DNA of 64,000 nucleotides from Zonotrichia leucophrys gambelii (lineage: Eukaryota; Chordata; Aves; Passeriformes; Passerellidae): NCBI RefSeq assembly GCF_028769735.1, contig NC_088176.1:21848501-21912500 (forward strand). The letters are read 5' to 3'. The notes beneath the pieces are model-generated. The model was not told the DNA's origin, ran no database searches, and saw only the letters and a program-made list of their open reading frames with translations. The position numbers were made by a program, and so were the translations under genes. Below, piece by piece: positions 51,305 to 64,000 of the stretch (position 1 is the first letter of the stretch; the number at the start of each line of letters is the position of its first letter).

Positions 51305-52770
51305 ACTACAGTAGTGACTGTTTTCTCAGGTGTTATTGGTGTTATAAACTTCCTTCAATGGTTTGTAACAGAAACATTAATTTGTAAAGGAAAAAAGCAT
51401 ATTTCAATTACTATGCTGTGACAGGCTGAAATATTTGGTAGTTTCGTGTTATTTCATTTCTTTTCTTGACCCCAGCCCCATCTGTGCACTGATCAATATG
51501 CAGAAGAGGGGAGTGGCACTGACAGTAGTCTTAGACTGAATGCAGGGACCTTCCGAGAAAGCTCAGTGGCAAGTCCATTTATAGGCTTAGTAGAGACAAA
51601 TATGGACAGCCATGATTTGAAGCACTCTTGGATGAGGTTTCCTGCTGGTAGGTAAATATGTCCTTGGTAGCACTCAGAGCCTGTAGCAATGGTGTCATGG
51701 CACTGGTGTATTGTGATAAAAATGAAAATTATTCAGCATGACATGTGTTTTAATTATATGTTTCATTTCAATACTTTTTGTTCCATATTATAAAGCATCT
51801 TAATTAAAACGTAGTGTTTCACAAGTGTCACTTTGAGGTAGAATGAATGAGTAGACTGTTTAGGTATCACGCTGAGGTTAAAAGTAGAGTCAAGCTAAGA
51901 ATTTTTGTCACTTACCCAGGTTAGCTCTTTCTTTGGTTTAAATGCTTTAATAATGAATTATCTAGCTGTTAAATACCTAATTTCTCCAGATGAATAGCTG
52001 CTAGCTTTTCTGATTCTGTAGTTGTGCAGCAGTATGGGTTCATCCATCCAGCCTATGGGTTAATCAGAGCTAGCTTATTCTACTAGTAATTAAGAACATG
52101 CAGTAAATGCCTGGTACCTGGTCTCACATTTGCTGCATGTTCTAATTAATCTGAAACCCATATGAAGCTTAATTAAGAGAACACTTTTTTGGATCCCAGG
52201 CTACAGGAGTTTGGTATTTTTGGTATCCCATGAGCTCTAAATTTGCAGAAGAGTAGACTCTTGAAGTTTTTGTAGCTTTCATGCTGTTGTATCCCTTATT
52301 TTGTGTATTCCATTAATCTTAGAATAACCACTACTTTTTTCTTCTTTATGTGAGAGACATCAAAAGGGAAAGGAAAAGAAAAAATAGTGAATGTCTTTCT
52401 TAAGGATAAAAACTTTGATTTCAATACAGAAACACTGAAAAATTAGATTTCTTGTATGATTTCCATCGAATCCTAGTCTTCCTAAGTGGGGGGAAAATTA
52501 CTAACTTTGTCTTATATTTAGGAAAGAATGTATTAACATGAAGCAGTTTAAATTCTCTCTTGCATCTCTTTTTATTATACTGTTTCTCTCTTATGGTTCT
52601 CTCTCTTCTTCCTTTTTATATAGAATTTGCCAATTTGGCAGAATGCTTGAAAATGTAAAATAAAAGGTAGGAAACTGAAAGTACTGTTTTAAACTGACCT
52701 TCTGGTTTTAGTGTACTCTCTTCTGTGCATGAATTTTCAACTCTTATAGTAAATATAATCTGGAATTTGC

Positions 52771-52846
52771 GTTGGTTTTTTTGGGGTTTTTTTTTTTTGT
52801 TTTGTTTTGTTTTTTGGTTTGAGGGGTTTTTTTTGTGTGTGTTTTA
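52771..52846 (+). repeat. T/G-rich low-complexity tract
   Basis: About 75 bases composed almost only of T and G, with runs of up to 12 T. Read on the minus strand it is an interrupted poly-A tract. It lies directly 3' (minus sense) of the GC-rich island at 52860-53330. Confidence 0.9.
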
Positions 52847-52859
52847 AGGAACCATTTGC

Positions 52860-53330
52860 TTTACTGGAAAGCAGCCTCACTGAGCCAAAACATCTAGTCT
52901 TATGAAGTGTAGGATGTGTGAGTCTTTCCAAACCAGGATGTGTGGCAGCCCCTGCTTGGAAGGAGTGCCCCTGAGAACAATGTCCATACAGTTCCTCAAG
53001 CTGCTGGGAGCTCCTCAGGTGCTTGCAGTCGGTGTCTGCTGCAGCTGTTGGTTCCGTGGGGATGGACACCAGCGCAGAGGTGCTGGTTTGGATGTGCTCG
53101 TTGCGCGCAGGTCGCTGAGCAGCTGTCCGGCAGTGACAGCTCCGGGTCACAGCCAGCCTGGCCACGTTTGAACCAGTGACCCACAGGTGACAGGCGTCTT
53201 CCAGCACTAGGAATCCCCTCAGACAGCAAGTCCCTCTCGCAGGCTTTCCACTGGAATTTCCACCAGATAATTGTGTCTGTGATTACCTTTAATGTGACAC
53301 CAGATCCTCTGTAAAAAATATCCGACTGAC
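52860..53330. other. GC-rich island beside an A-rich tract
   Basis: GC and CpG content rise sharply (for example GTTGCGCGCAGGTCGC at about 53100). Minus-strand frames of 113 and 156 codons cross it, the second running into the poly-A complement as a lysine-rich tail. The layout, a GC-rich body followed by an A-rich tract on the minus strand, resembles a retrocopy, but I recognise no parent gene and see no target-site duplication. The right part (53240-53300) looks more like a conserved noncoding element. Confidence 0.3.
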
Positions 53331-53999
53331 CTGTCAATGGAAGTTCTTTGATTTGTATTTAACGATATAAAGCACCACTTTACAAAGCATCACATTTTTT
53401 ATACCTTGGGTATTAGATAGGTTAAAGATAGCCATACTCCAATTGTAGGTTTGCAGTTACAGGCTGATCTACTGTACTGTATGTCCCTTTGGGGAAAAGA
53501 ATGTGAGTTCCAGCCACAGATTATCAGGAAATTCCAGCCAAACTGCAATTGCGTAGTGATAATGCAGTACTTTGTTACTGAGCAAGTTAAGAACTGGTAT
53601 TCCCATTATGTGGCATATCATGAAATGAATGTTATTGTTAAGCATAAGGACAGGATGCATTAGAGGTATCTTTTATTACAGTCTTCATTATAAAAGAACA
53701 GCTAGTGCTAAAGTGTTATCCGAGTGATAGGTAGAGGTACATTGTTCTTGTGCTGCTGTCTCTGATTAAGACTGGGATAATGCACGGTTCCTGCCTTTTA
53801 TGTCCATCAGGAAACAAGACAGACCAAGGTAAAATAGATGAACATATGTTGGCAAAAGATTAAAAAGACCAGTAGTAAAGTCCATTAATAATTCTCATGT
53901 TTAGGATTTGCTTGGTACTGTACTTATAGAATCTACAACATTTAATCTCTCTTCAGAAAGACCAGCTGAGAGAACCTTTTTTACTCCTCTGAGTGATAG

Positions 54000-54230
54000 G
54001 CCTAGATTTTCGGAGGCAGCACATTTGTCTGTCAGAGCTCTTGGCTGGTGTCGTGATTTAGTTTCCGTCAAATGATGCTGGTGTCCGGTTGATGATATAG
54101 CCTTGCTGGATATGGGGAAATTTGTTACCTTTAGCTTTGACAGGAAGATAATTGCTGATGGTTAACAGAACTGTGCAGAATCCATTGGTTTTGCAGCAAC
54201 ACAAGCAATGGAATCTGCCTCAAGAAGTCA
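54000..54230. other. CpG-bearing patch, conserved element or exon
   Basis: The patch retains CpGs (TTTCGG, GTCGTG, TTCCGTC, GTCCGG). All three minus-strand frames are fairly open here. One has no ATG but runs about 85-90 codons, from the TAA near 54163 to a stop near 53908. Because several frames are open, coding cannot be claimed. A regulatory element is equally likely. Confidence 0.22.
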
Positions 54231-55034
54231 GTCATTTCACATAAACTTCTGTATTCTGCTTCTTCACAAGAGATTTTTTAAATTTCTTTTCTTGTTGGAC
54301 CAAAGTATATCTTTGTATTGGTAGCTTTGGAAGCTTATTGACCTGAATAGCAACCACACATCTTGCAATGACCAAGACTTGATGATGTAACATCTCTTTT
54401 TAATTATTTTTACTTTACTTTTAATTTTTTTTTTTTACTTTATTTTTAAGCACAGCACTTGCGATCTTTCTTTGTTTAAAACAGTTGCTAAAAGAAAAGG
54501 AAGAGTTGCCAATTGCTTGCCTTTGCTAACTGAAACCATATTCTGTGTATATAACTTGTTAAATGTAAATGATGAAAATATTGAAACTGGTCTCAGAGTT
54601 GAAAGGGAATAGAAAAAAATTAAGATAAAGCAGCAAATACTTAGTTTAAAAGATTTTAAAATTAACTTAAAATGCTAGAACTGAACTTAAAGGAGTTACT
54701 GTGAAGTGGTCAGTGACTATATTTTGTGATCATTTTCTTGATTTTCAAGTTTTGTTTGTGGGCAAAGACTTGGTTGGATTTTTGCCAGAAACACTATAGT
54801 TCTTTGCAACATTTAACCACTATATCATTATGCCTTTTCCCAGATATCTTGAAGGGATAAAACCATCTTTCGTGTCTCTGCCTGCTTACTTCTCAGGTCT
54901 GGACTATGAGATACAAAATTGCCTGAAAAGCTTCTCCCATTCTTCCTCCCCCGTATGACAGTGGAAAATAAATTGGTTTTTAATAGCAGGAGGAGCAGGA
55001 TCTATAAATGGAGTGACCAGCAATATCATCTTAC

Positions 55035-55152
55035 TCATCTTATTGGTTATATTTTTTAATAGTCCTGGACTTCTTGAATCCTTTAAACAAAGAGGAATTA
55101 GACTGAGATTAGTAAATATCTCTATCATAGCTCTTTTTCCAAGAGGGGAATT
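55035..55152 (-). other. Candidate internal exon (minus strand)
   Basis: On the minus strand a strong acceptor (ATTGTTCTATTTTTGTCAG) ends at 55153 and is followed in phase 0 by an open frame starting NSPLGKRAMIEIF. A possible donor (AAGATGA followed by GTAAGA) would end a 118-base exon in phase 1, matching the candidate exon at 31859-31998. The frame stays open for about 43 more codons past this donor to a stop near 54907, so the exon end is uncertain. I do not recognise the peptide. Confidence 0.24.
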
Positions 55153-58100
55153 CTGACAAAAATAGAACAATATTAGGCTCACGCAGAGAGGATTATCTGG
55201 TCTCTCACAATATAGGTAATATATGCAGTACTTTGCTTCTAAAATGACTATTGATTTTGGGGTGTTCACCTTTAAAAGGTTTATGCTTGGATTAACTGAA
55301 AACCAGACTCACCTTCATACATACTTTTCTTCTCAGTCACTTTTCTTCATAACAACTTCCAGACATTTATCTACATATTAACTTCACCACTTCAGTTTCC
55401 AACAAGTGTCCGCACATGCTTCTTTTTTTCTTTTGTTTTGTTTTGCCTCTAAGAGTAGGTTTCCCTGCACATATTTTTAAATCCCTGTTCTTCTCTGCTC
55501 ACTTTGGGCTGTGTGCCAGTCTGTGTCCTTTCCTTTGGCCGCCTGTTTTCCTCTGCTCCAGTCTGCAGCTGTGGATGCAGAGCTCAAAAAGCTCAGATTC
55601 CCCTTACATGTGTGAGCAAATTTCCTTCTGCATACCTTAATTTGGTGAGCCAGAATATGTTAAGATTCTGGTAATTGCTGACACTTAGGTTTCATGCTTG
55701 TATCCTATACTCTAATCTTGGGAGGAAAGAGATTTGGGATTAATCTGCCTTTTTTTGTTAATGTTATTCTTAAAATAATCATATAGTTTGATTCCCTGTT
55801 GCGTTAGGGAAAAGGGAAATTCACAAAGGAATTTGAATTTCTTGGTAATTGAATTAATGTATATTTTTATATCAGCAGTGGATTGCTACAGATTTTGTGT
55901 AAACTTTTTGTGTAAAAATTAGTTGCCGCTATGCATTGATTTCCCAACAGAGCTACAGTAAGGAGTTTGTCATTGTAGTCCAACATGCAGGAAGTGTTTC
56001 TTCACTGGGGTACCAATGTTTGAAAAGGCAGTGCTTTCTCTGTCACAGAGCTGTGTTTGTCAGGACTCTGTCCTAAGATTGTGACTGAGGAAATCTGTAG
56101 CTGACCCAAGGCTCTCGAAATGCCCTCACATCTACCTTCTGTAGGGCTGGTTTAGTGGTTAAGAACATGGAGGTTATCGTGTGAAGTGATGGAATAAAGA
56201 GGATTTCACTGAAAGTGCCATGCAGTAGCACCTCAAATTAAGTGATTTTTAAACAGCTTATGGGAAGAAAGGAAACGGTGTTATATTCTCAGCGAGATGT
56301 CAGCAAGGCCTAAAATTAGAGAAGTTAGTCTGAAACACCTAACCTTTCCCCTGAAAAACAAAGAATGTTTAAATTGCATGTTGTGCCTCAAAGTTTCAGT
56401 CCCCTCCCAGTGCCCCTCTCCCCCCCAACTCTGCATCATTTTATTTTCTTTACTTGGTTTTACCACCGTATGACCTCGTGTTGTATTTTTTCTGAATGAC
56501 AATGAAAGTAATTGAAAATATTGATTGGCAGTACAGTTAAGTTGTCAACACAACCATTTAATTTGTCAGGAGGACTTGTTAAATTGTCAAAAATCATATA
56601 AAAAAACTCCTTCAGTCACTGATGATATACATTAGAGATGTTCACGAATCAAATGGCCCATTTTTGAGATAAATGTTGAAGAAAAATTCTGAAATGGCTT
56701 TCTCCAGACTTTTTTTAAGGTCAGATTAAAAAAGAATACCCAGAAAATACCTGGCTGGCAAACACATTCAGTAGAGCACCTGCACTTGGTATTACTTATT
56801 TTCCAACAGCACTCTTACATACTTTGTATTTATGACAGTCTGGATTGAAGTTTGGCATTACTTCTGCAGCAGGTGTGTTTATTTCAGCGGTTTGTTTTAA
56901 TGTTCAACAACTTAAATCTCAGATTTTATATGTAGGCTCCACCAGAAAAGACAATGCTATTAGTGTTTTATGAACCTTATCTTTGTGTTAGGATAAATAT
57001 TGCATTTTGTCAACATGAAACTATGCAGAAGTCTCCTTGCACCTAATTTGAATCTGTACACTTAATCTTGGATACTGGTGCAGCTTTGGGTGTGCTGCAG
57101 TTCTAATGAAATGGTGGCAACTTCTCTGCAGTGTCCTGTTTTCTCCTTCTTAATGTAATGGTATTTTGAACCAGAGGTGAGATTTTCTAGGCTGTCTCAG
57201 GCAGTTTATTTGCACAAATCCAACCAATTTATTATGCACCTCAGAGGGAAGTGCTCCCACTGGCCCAGGGCATTTTTTCAATTCTTCTTAGAGTTTTCCT
57301 TTTCTTAGGGCTGGTGGTACTCCAGAAGTATTGAATGCTCTTATTTTCCATTGGTTTTGTAAAGCAGAAATGAAAAATGTGTTTATTCTTTCTTCATCAT
57401 TATAAACCTGTGATACTTCCTACATTGTGATCAGGTAAAGCAAGGTTTTTACTTTTCAGTCCTGCAAGTTCACAAAATGATAGATTTGGTTGTAAAATTG
57501 TTAGAGAAAATTATTATTTTTAAAAAAGTAACTGAAAAACTGAAAATATTAATTATTTTCTCTTATATCTTTGGATTTGGTCCATGGTACTGAAGAATCT
57601 TAACAGACAAAGAGTGCTAAGAAATCTCTGATTATACTTAGGAAATACTAGGAGCTACATTTTAGGACCAAAATTTGTATAGTGTAAGACAACAATATTA
57701 TCAAGGCTTTCTGAAGTCTTGAGGGATGTTGTTATCTCAGTTGTGGGGATTTGTAAATGAGTTCATGGTCCATATCATCATATGCTCCTAAATGAAAAGC
57801 ATGTGGATGTTGCTTGCTTTTCTCTGTTGATCAGCATTAAATACAGTATTAAAAGTCTTAAAGATATTTTAGACTCATTTTGCCAATGTTAACACAAAAT
57901 TTACATCTGTATTTTTTTCTTCTCTGCCAAGCCTATGCCCTTTCTTTTCTATCTGAAGGGATTTTACTTACCTGGCAAAAAATCAAGTACATTTAATATG
58001 TGGAGTTTTTCATCTCTCAGCTATTTTGCAAATTTGTTTTTGTAAGTATTTTGGGATATAATGCACTACATAAATAGATAAATACACATAATTAATTATT

Positions 58101-61100
58101 ACAGCTTATTTTATTTGAAGAAAAAGCTTTCTCTTTTTGTATTAGAGCTGTATGATTGTGAAAATACTAGTATTTAAAATTTTTCTCTAGTATTTAGAGC
58201 TGCAACTGGTTTTTATTGAAATAGACTGTTCAATACTGAAACACATTTCTCTAAGCAATCATTCTTCAACATAAAGAGCCATTAAGAAGAAAGCAGAGAT
58301 TGGATGCTCTGCAGCTGGATTTAGGAACATGGGAGACTGATAAATAAATAAATAAACAAGCCCAAAGCACAGCAGAGGGGTTTAGGGAATGGTTAGCAAT
58401 AATAATTTGTCCTAGGTCAGAGAATTTCCACCTTATCACATCATTGTGTTAAATAAAATTTTCTGAAATATGGTTTGCTGTTTGAGGTTATAAAAAAAAG
58501 TCGTCTCCTCTCTTCCCCCACCATAGAAAACCATACCATCCTCACTGTGACAGTCCATGCCTTTCCTGCTCCCAGTAAATACATTTTTAAAACCCTACAG
58601 TATTATAAATACAATTGCCAATATACTTTATTTATCAAAGATAATTTAAGAAAAAGCTTGCATGTTTTATAAGCATGTTAAATTAGCCATCTGTTCATTA
58701 TATTGGAGATTTTTACATTTTAATTATGATTTGTGATGTCCAAATTATAGGTCGGTGTGTATGCCTTTGTTGCAGTGGCTTTCTCTCATCTATCAGTTCA
58801 TTTGAGCCGTAATATTACTTTCTTCTAATAAAATTTTAAGCTCATCAAGTCAGGACAGGAAAATTGTCCATGGATTGGTCTCCTACTGAGCTCTGAGTAT
58901 TAAGAGGGGGGCCGGGTGTCTTCAGAATTGTTCATTCTGCTTGCAAGTTGCAAGGAAGCTTTGTGCCACAGGGAAGCAGCTCTAACCTGAATGTTGGAGG
59001 ATCCTGACCTTAATTGTTCAGGACAGGGACAATGAATCTTGATCCTTGGAACAGTCTTAGCTATTCTGGGAAATGTAGTCATCGCAAAGTATGACAGTTT
59101 GGTTATTACTGATTAGACGTGATTCAGATGCAATTTCCAGGGATCAGTAATTAACATACACCATCTACAAGTAATATTTTTTCAGGGTCATATTCTGCAA
59201 GAGCTTGGTTAATTCAAATCCTTAAGTCACTGTGTTCTTTTTAAAATATTGCAAGTATGTTGGTACAAAAGCCTACAACTTTTTTTTTGATTCTTTTATT
59301 TTTCCTCTCCAAGTGGGTAGACATACCAAATTACTTATGGAAAAGCTAATACAGCTGAAGGTATTACATCGCAGAGTGTGCTGACTAACATTCTCCTGGG
59401 AAGTGCTTTCAATAGAACACACCATAAATCCGTTATTTATGAAAAGAGTTCTGTTTCTCTAGAGGTGTAATTTCTTTACTGTTGCCAAAAAAGTATGTAG
59501 CAGTCTTTATTTCTGCAAATGTCTTAGGCTGAGTAAATTCTGAATTTGTGATGCTTTGAAGAAAAATAACGTAAGACATTCACATAATGGAATGAGGGTA
59601 TTTTCATGACTGCCAAAATGCACATACCTATGGAAAAGTTGGGTGTCTTGCTTTTAGAAGATAACCCAGGGTGACAACACAACCTTAGAGTTCATTGGCT
59701 AAAAGGAAATGTGAACATGGCAAGTGTAATGGGTTTGAATGCTTTTAGAAGTCATGTGGAAGAAATTGATGTTTCTCTCTAGCCTTGGAATTTCTAATAA
59801 GCTTCCAAAACTAATTGTGTAGTGCAAGATATGTACTTAGTACTACAATTATACTACTGATATTGTTTTGAGGATTTCCCTTCCTGCATATTTCTGGATG
59901 CAGTATACCCTGTTGAACATTTTCAACCTGTAAAATATGGAATATTTTCTGATAAGTGACCCTTCATGTTGCAGGTGCACAGTGCTTTGCAAGGCTTATT
60001 TCTTTTTAGGAGAAGTGGAGAAAAAGTGCTTGAACTCTAAAAAAATGTTGGAGATGGAGCTATACCTATTTGGCTTTTGTAGTCCTTTTCCAGTTTTTGA
60101 ACAGGACAGATAAATACTGTATGCTAACCTAAGCTGCACAGGCTTTCAGTCTGCTAAAACTGCAGCTCTTAGCATGATTCCTTGTTGTTCTTGTAACCAA
60201 AAATGCTTGCTTTGCTCAGAACAGCCCATTCTATTAAAATATGTATTGTAGTATATATTCTGTTCTGTGTTCTCACTAGCATTCAGAGAAGAGAGAAAAG
60301 CATACTGTAGATACTTCATTGTAAGCATATTGCATGCATGAAGTGGTATTTTTATTAGTGATGTTACATTTTTAGTACTTTGCATTTTAGGATTGTGACT
60401 AATCATTCCTTCCATCCAGCCCTGATATTTTCTACTTACCATGTAAAAATGGTGAGAGAAAGGTGGACTTTGGGTAAGAAAACTTGTCTGAATTTTGTAC
60501 TGGGGTCTATTTCTACTCCTGTGTCAGGCTGTCATGGGATTTTCAAGAAGTCTTTTAGTTTCTTGTACCCAGTTTTCACTGTTTAAAATGCAGCTACACA
60601 GCTAAAATGTCTATTTATTGTCAATTTTGTATATTGTGCTGATATTTATATGTAGGTCAGGGTTTTGTACTTACATTCTGGGTTTGGCCTCTTCAAATGG
60701 CTGCAGCCTTGGTCCCAGAGTGTAATGCAAACCACAGCCTGACGTCTATAAAGAGGTTTTGGTCTTTGAGGCACCGAGACAGTACTCACAGCAGGGAAGG
60801 AGCTCAAGAAGCTGGCAGAGTAACAAATTAGTATTTGTCTACGTGTTTATGTCTGTGGTTAAATAATAAATTAATTTTTTTGATAGTTATTTCTAAATCT
60901 CATACCAACATTGTCTTAGACAAATAGCACAGAAGACCTTGCGCTGTTGGGTTTGCTTGTTTGTGAATGACTGATCCATTGCACCATTAAAAAATATAGT
61001 TAACTCCGTTAAGTGAAATGGCACAATAAATTTTGAATTCTTACGGAATGACTGTTTCACTCATCATTGATTGCTATTTACTTATTTATGTTCATCAGTT

Positions 61101-64000
61101 ACTCTTTGTATTGTCATTCTTTTATGGCTATGTCAATGTGATAAAATCGTACATCTAGCTGTCTCTTGCATCCCTACTTACAAAATCTGTACTACATTTT
61201 TCATTGTGTCTTACATTTTTATATCAGCTGCTCACACAGGTGCTGCTTCTTCCCTTTGGGAAAAAAGTATCTTCCATCAAAGTATTCATGTATGGCTTTC
61301 ATACTTGTGACTGTCATTTTCTGAAGAAGGGGCTCCAATTTGGTTTTTGGTTTATTGTGGAGTGTCTGGGACCCATTAGCCTGTAAGTGACAAATTAGTG
61401 ATAGTGACTCACACTTGTGCTATCTATAGCTGGAAGTCAGTTTAAACTACTTTCATCTCCTTTTCATATGATCTGCAACAAAATTCAGGTAAAAGCCATC
61501 TTCTACACTGACTCTAACTCTCTTTAGTCTTTGAACCTGCGACTTGGTGAAGATACAGTATTGCATTAATTCTTGCACCATTTAGTCTCCTTATCTAATG
61601 GCACAGGCTTATTCTTTGTAACTAACAACAATGAAGGGTGCCTTTAAGAAATCTCCAGTGAGCATTGAGGCATTACAGATTAGGTCAGTAGAACTGCTGC
61701 TAGGTTGAGCATGATGGATGAGTGGGAGAATGAGTTTCTGCCGCACAGTATTGTGAAATCTTTTCATTGTCACCAACGGGCCTATGAGGGGCTGATGAAT
61801 GAGGGAGCAAGTGTCAGAAACGCCCTTCCTTGCCCTGGTACACTTTTAATATCTCCCAGAGCTACAGGATGAGTATTGATAAAAGTAAAGTTTAAAAATA
61901 ACCATGGAGTGATAGGTAGCAATGATTTAAGGAGAAAGTGGCAATGGGGTTAGAGAGGGTTCATTTTGTAAAAGCACACAGAAGAGAGGAAGCTGTACTG
62001 TGTGGATCAGAGAAGGAGCAGTAGGCTTTTTACAAAAAGTTAATGTGATGAGGATGACGAGTTCCTTGATGGATGAGTTACTTCCATCTGGTTGCAGTAT
62101 ATGTAATAAATAGCTGTGCTCATGTTTGACCTCTCCCCACTTATCAGGCACATCTTTGTCTTTTGGGATATCCAGGAGGGAACTGTCCATTACAGTCAAG
62201 GGGAAGGGGCAAGAGGGAGAGGAGAGTGACCAACATACAGAGCTCAGAAGGTTATAGGGTTGAATATACAGCAGGTAGAAGTGATGTCAAAATTTTATTA
62301 GGCGAGCAAGACAGAAATAGTTCCATTACTTCCTCTGCAGTGTTATTTTAGAATAGGAAGCATATTTTGAAACAATTTTCTACATAAAAATATTGCACAG
62401 TTTGATTTTTCTTGTTCTAGATTTGTAGATTAAGACATTTTTTGCCTTGATTTCTGCTTTTTCCACATTATTTTTTGTGTGTTTTCCAGGGGAAACTTGA
62501 TAAAAAAAAATTGTGTTCCTTGATGAAAACTCTTAAGGGGAGGGTAGTAAGAGTTCTAGCTTATTGGTAGAACATGTCTCTGCCTTTGGAAATTTTTATC
62601 AAAACAGATATACAGGAATGAACCAGAGTTCTTTTGCTTGTCATGAAGAATTTCATTCTGGAAAGAAATAGTTCATTATACCTTTAAGAAATGTGCTCAG
62701 AAACCAAAATGTGTTTGACATTGCGGTGTTGTCAAAGGCTTCAAAAGTAATATGAATTTCTGTTTTTCTATCGATTAAGGTAGAAATGATATGTCAATAG
62801 AAACACTGAAGGAAGAACCTGCATGAATCATGGGAGCGTAAGGAAGTCAAGGTCTTGCACTGCAAATTTTAAAACTAACATTTTCCTGCCTGTGCATTGA
62901 AATGCCTCTTTTGTTTGCTTGTTGTTTTGGTTTTTTGTACCACTCAGAGACCAAGATTTCTTCTTCCCCTCTATTTCCTGCAGAGTGGATTGCATAGTTC
63001 TGGGGAAATTAAATAAAAGGACTTCAAATGACTTAGCATTTTTTTTTAACAGATGGCTTTTATGAAACTTATGGCTGAAGATATTTTTGAACAGTTTTTT
63101 TCCCCCCACACTGACAATCAAAAATTACATGTCACCTAATGCTAATATGAATTCGGCATCATATGTTGTAATGCTGCTTATGAAGCCACTATGACGCCTT
63201 CTCTGAAGGGATGTAAAGTCCAGGCATATCTGCTTACTCAGTGATGGATCTATAATATCATTCAATACATTCAAAAAATCCTTTTGAAAGGCTGTGTTTA
63301 TTCAAGACAGGGGGCTACATTTTGAATTTAGTTTCAATTTAAAGGGTTAGTAGAAAAATAGTTGCTGCAATGAATTTTCAAATTATGTAATAGAAACTGT
63401 TACCCTTAAGAATGTACCCTCTTGCATGAGTATGTCTAAGGGCATTAAAATGCTTAGTGGTGCTTATGGGCTGTAGTCTTGGAGTCACAACTGTACTTCA
63501 TGACAGTAGGCTGAGATTCAGTGGTAGAGAAACAGAAGTTAAAATTAGTTTTCTCCTGAATTACCTTCATTCAATGTTTATGTGGCAGATTTCTTCTCTG
63601 AAAATAGTTTCCTTTGCCTTTAAAGTTGGTATAAGAATGAAGCCATTTTACATTTCCTGGTTGAATAGCAATTCTTTTTCCCCTAATTTCTTACAATTGC
63701 CATACTGTCTTCTGTCTTAATATTCTCCCAGTCTATTGTGTATTTTTGCACTTTGTGAGATATCTTTTCTGCCTAGCAACTGTTCTTCAAAGAATAGTGG
63801 TAATTACTTCAACAGTTTTAGTTAAGTAGCAATACTAACCTTGCATACCATAGTAGTAAAAAATTATAGTATCAATCAGCTGAGAGTATCTAAGAACATC
63901 CTCTTACTGTGGAGGTGATGAGATGAGAATATTGTGTATTGATATTTTCTTGTTGTAATCACCTCAGAGAGGTTAGTGTTCATTGTCCCCTTGGTATTCT

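Larger units (their letters stand above)
48502..52770. other. Unique sequence, no gene seen
   Basis: No gene or dispersed repeat recognised. It contains a 21-base direct duplication (48645-48665 and 48668-48688) and an inverted repeat at 51233-51304. The first kilobase is somewhat GC-richer than the rest. Confidence 0.5.
53331..64000. other. Unique AT-rich sequence, no named gene
   Basis: No dispersed repeat recognised. Simple repeats include a T-rich run near 54424-54437 and (AAAT)n at 58341-58356. CpG-bearing, motif-rich patches lie at 54000-54230, 61720-61890 and 63140-63270. Minus-strand frames at 60146-60442 and 61927-62199 sit after pyrimidine-rich AG sites but show no known domain and no good donors. 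Confidence 0.45.

Noticed and set aside
61927..62199. Minus-strand frame after a pyrimidine-rich AG, considered as a further upstream exon
   Set aside because: The only phase-compatible donor is a weak GTCAAA giving a 52-base exon. This is too speculative to list as a feature.

Overview
The window looks like vertebrate nuclear DNA from a bird. It is strongly AT-rich, has no long open reading frames, and carries several CR1 LINE 3' ends. These CR1 pieces show the family's typical 8-base tail (ATTCTGTG-like) and are the best evidence for an avian (or at least sauropsid) genome. Two retroviral LTR-like pieces fit the same picture; the one at 19964-20320 resembles an LTR common in neoavian birds. 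I see no bacterial, plasmid or phage features, no rRNA or tRNA, and no CRISPR array.

There is no complete gene that I can name. On the minus strand, five short stretches at about 55.1, 31.9, 25.7, 8.7 and 5.4 kb look like exons. Each has an open frame next to plausible splice signals, and three junctions agree in phase. They could be the 3' part of one large-intron gene whose last exon and poly(A) signal lie near 5.1-5.5 kb. I do not recognise the protein, and chance open frames are common in AT-rich DNA, so this is a hypothesis.

Layout. 1-15 kb: mostly unique sequence with the two most 3' candidate exons, short tandem duplications and a perfect 13-bp hairpin at 13.9 kb. 15-21 kb: a CR1 tail and two LTR-like elements. 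21-34 kb: unique sequence with CpG-retaining stretches that look like conserved noncoding elements, a fossil MIR/L2-like repeat at 26.2-26.7 kb and two candidate exons. 34-43 kb: two long CR1 copies in opposite orientation and a small head-to-head CR1 composite. 43-64 kb: unique sequence, a pure polypyrimidine tract, a 70-bp ATCC microsatellite, a 14-bp-arm hairpin at 51.2 kb, a GC-rich island beside a poly-T tract at 52.8-53.3 kb, and one candidate exon.

Overall this reads as an intron or gene-desert landscape. The repeats are secure. The exons and conserved-element calls need comparison with other genomes.
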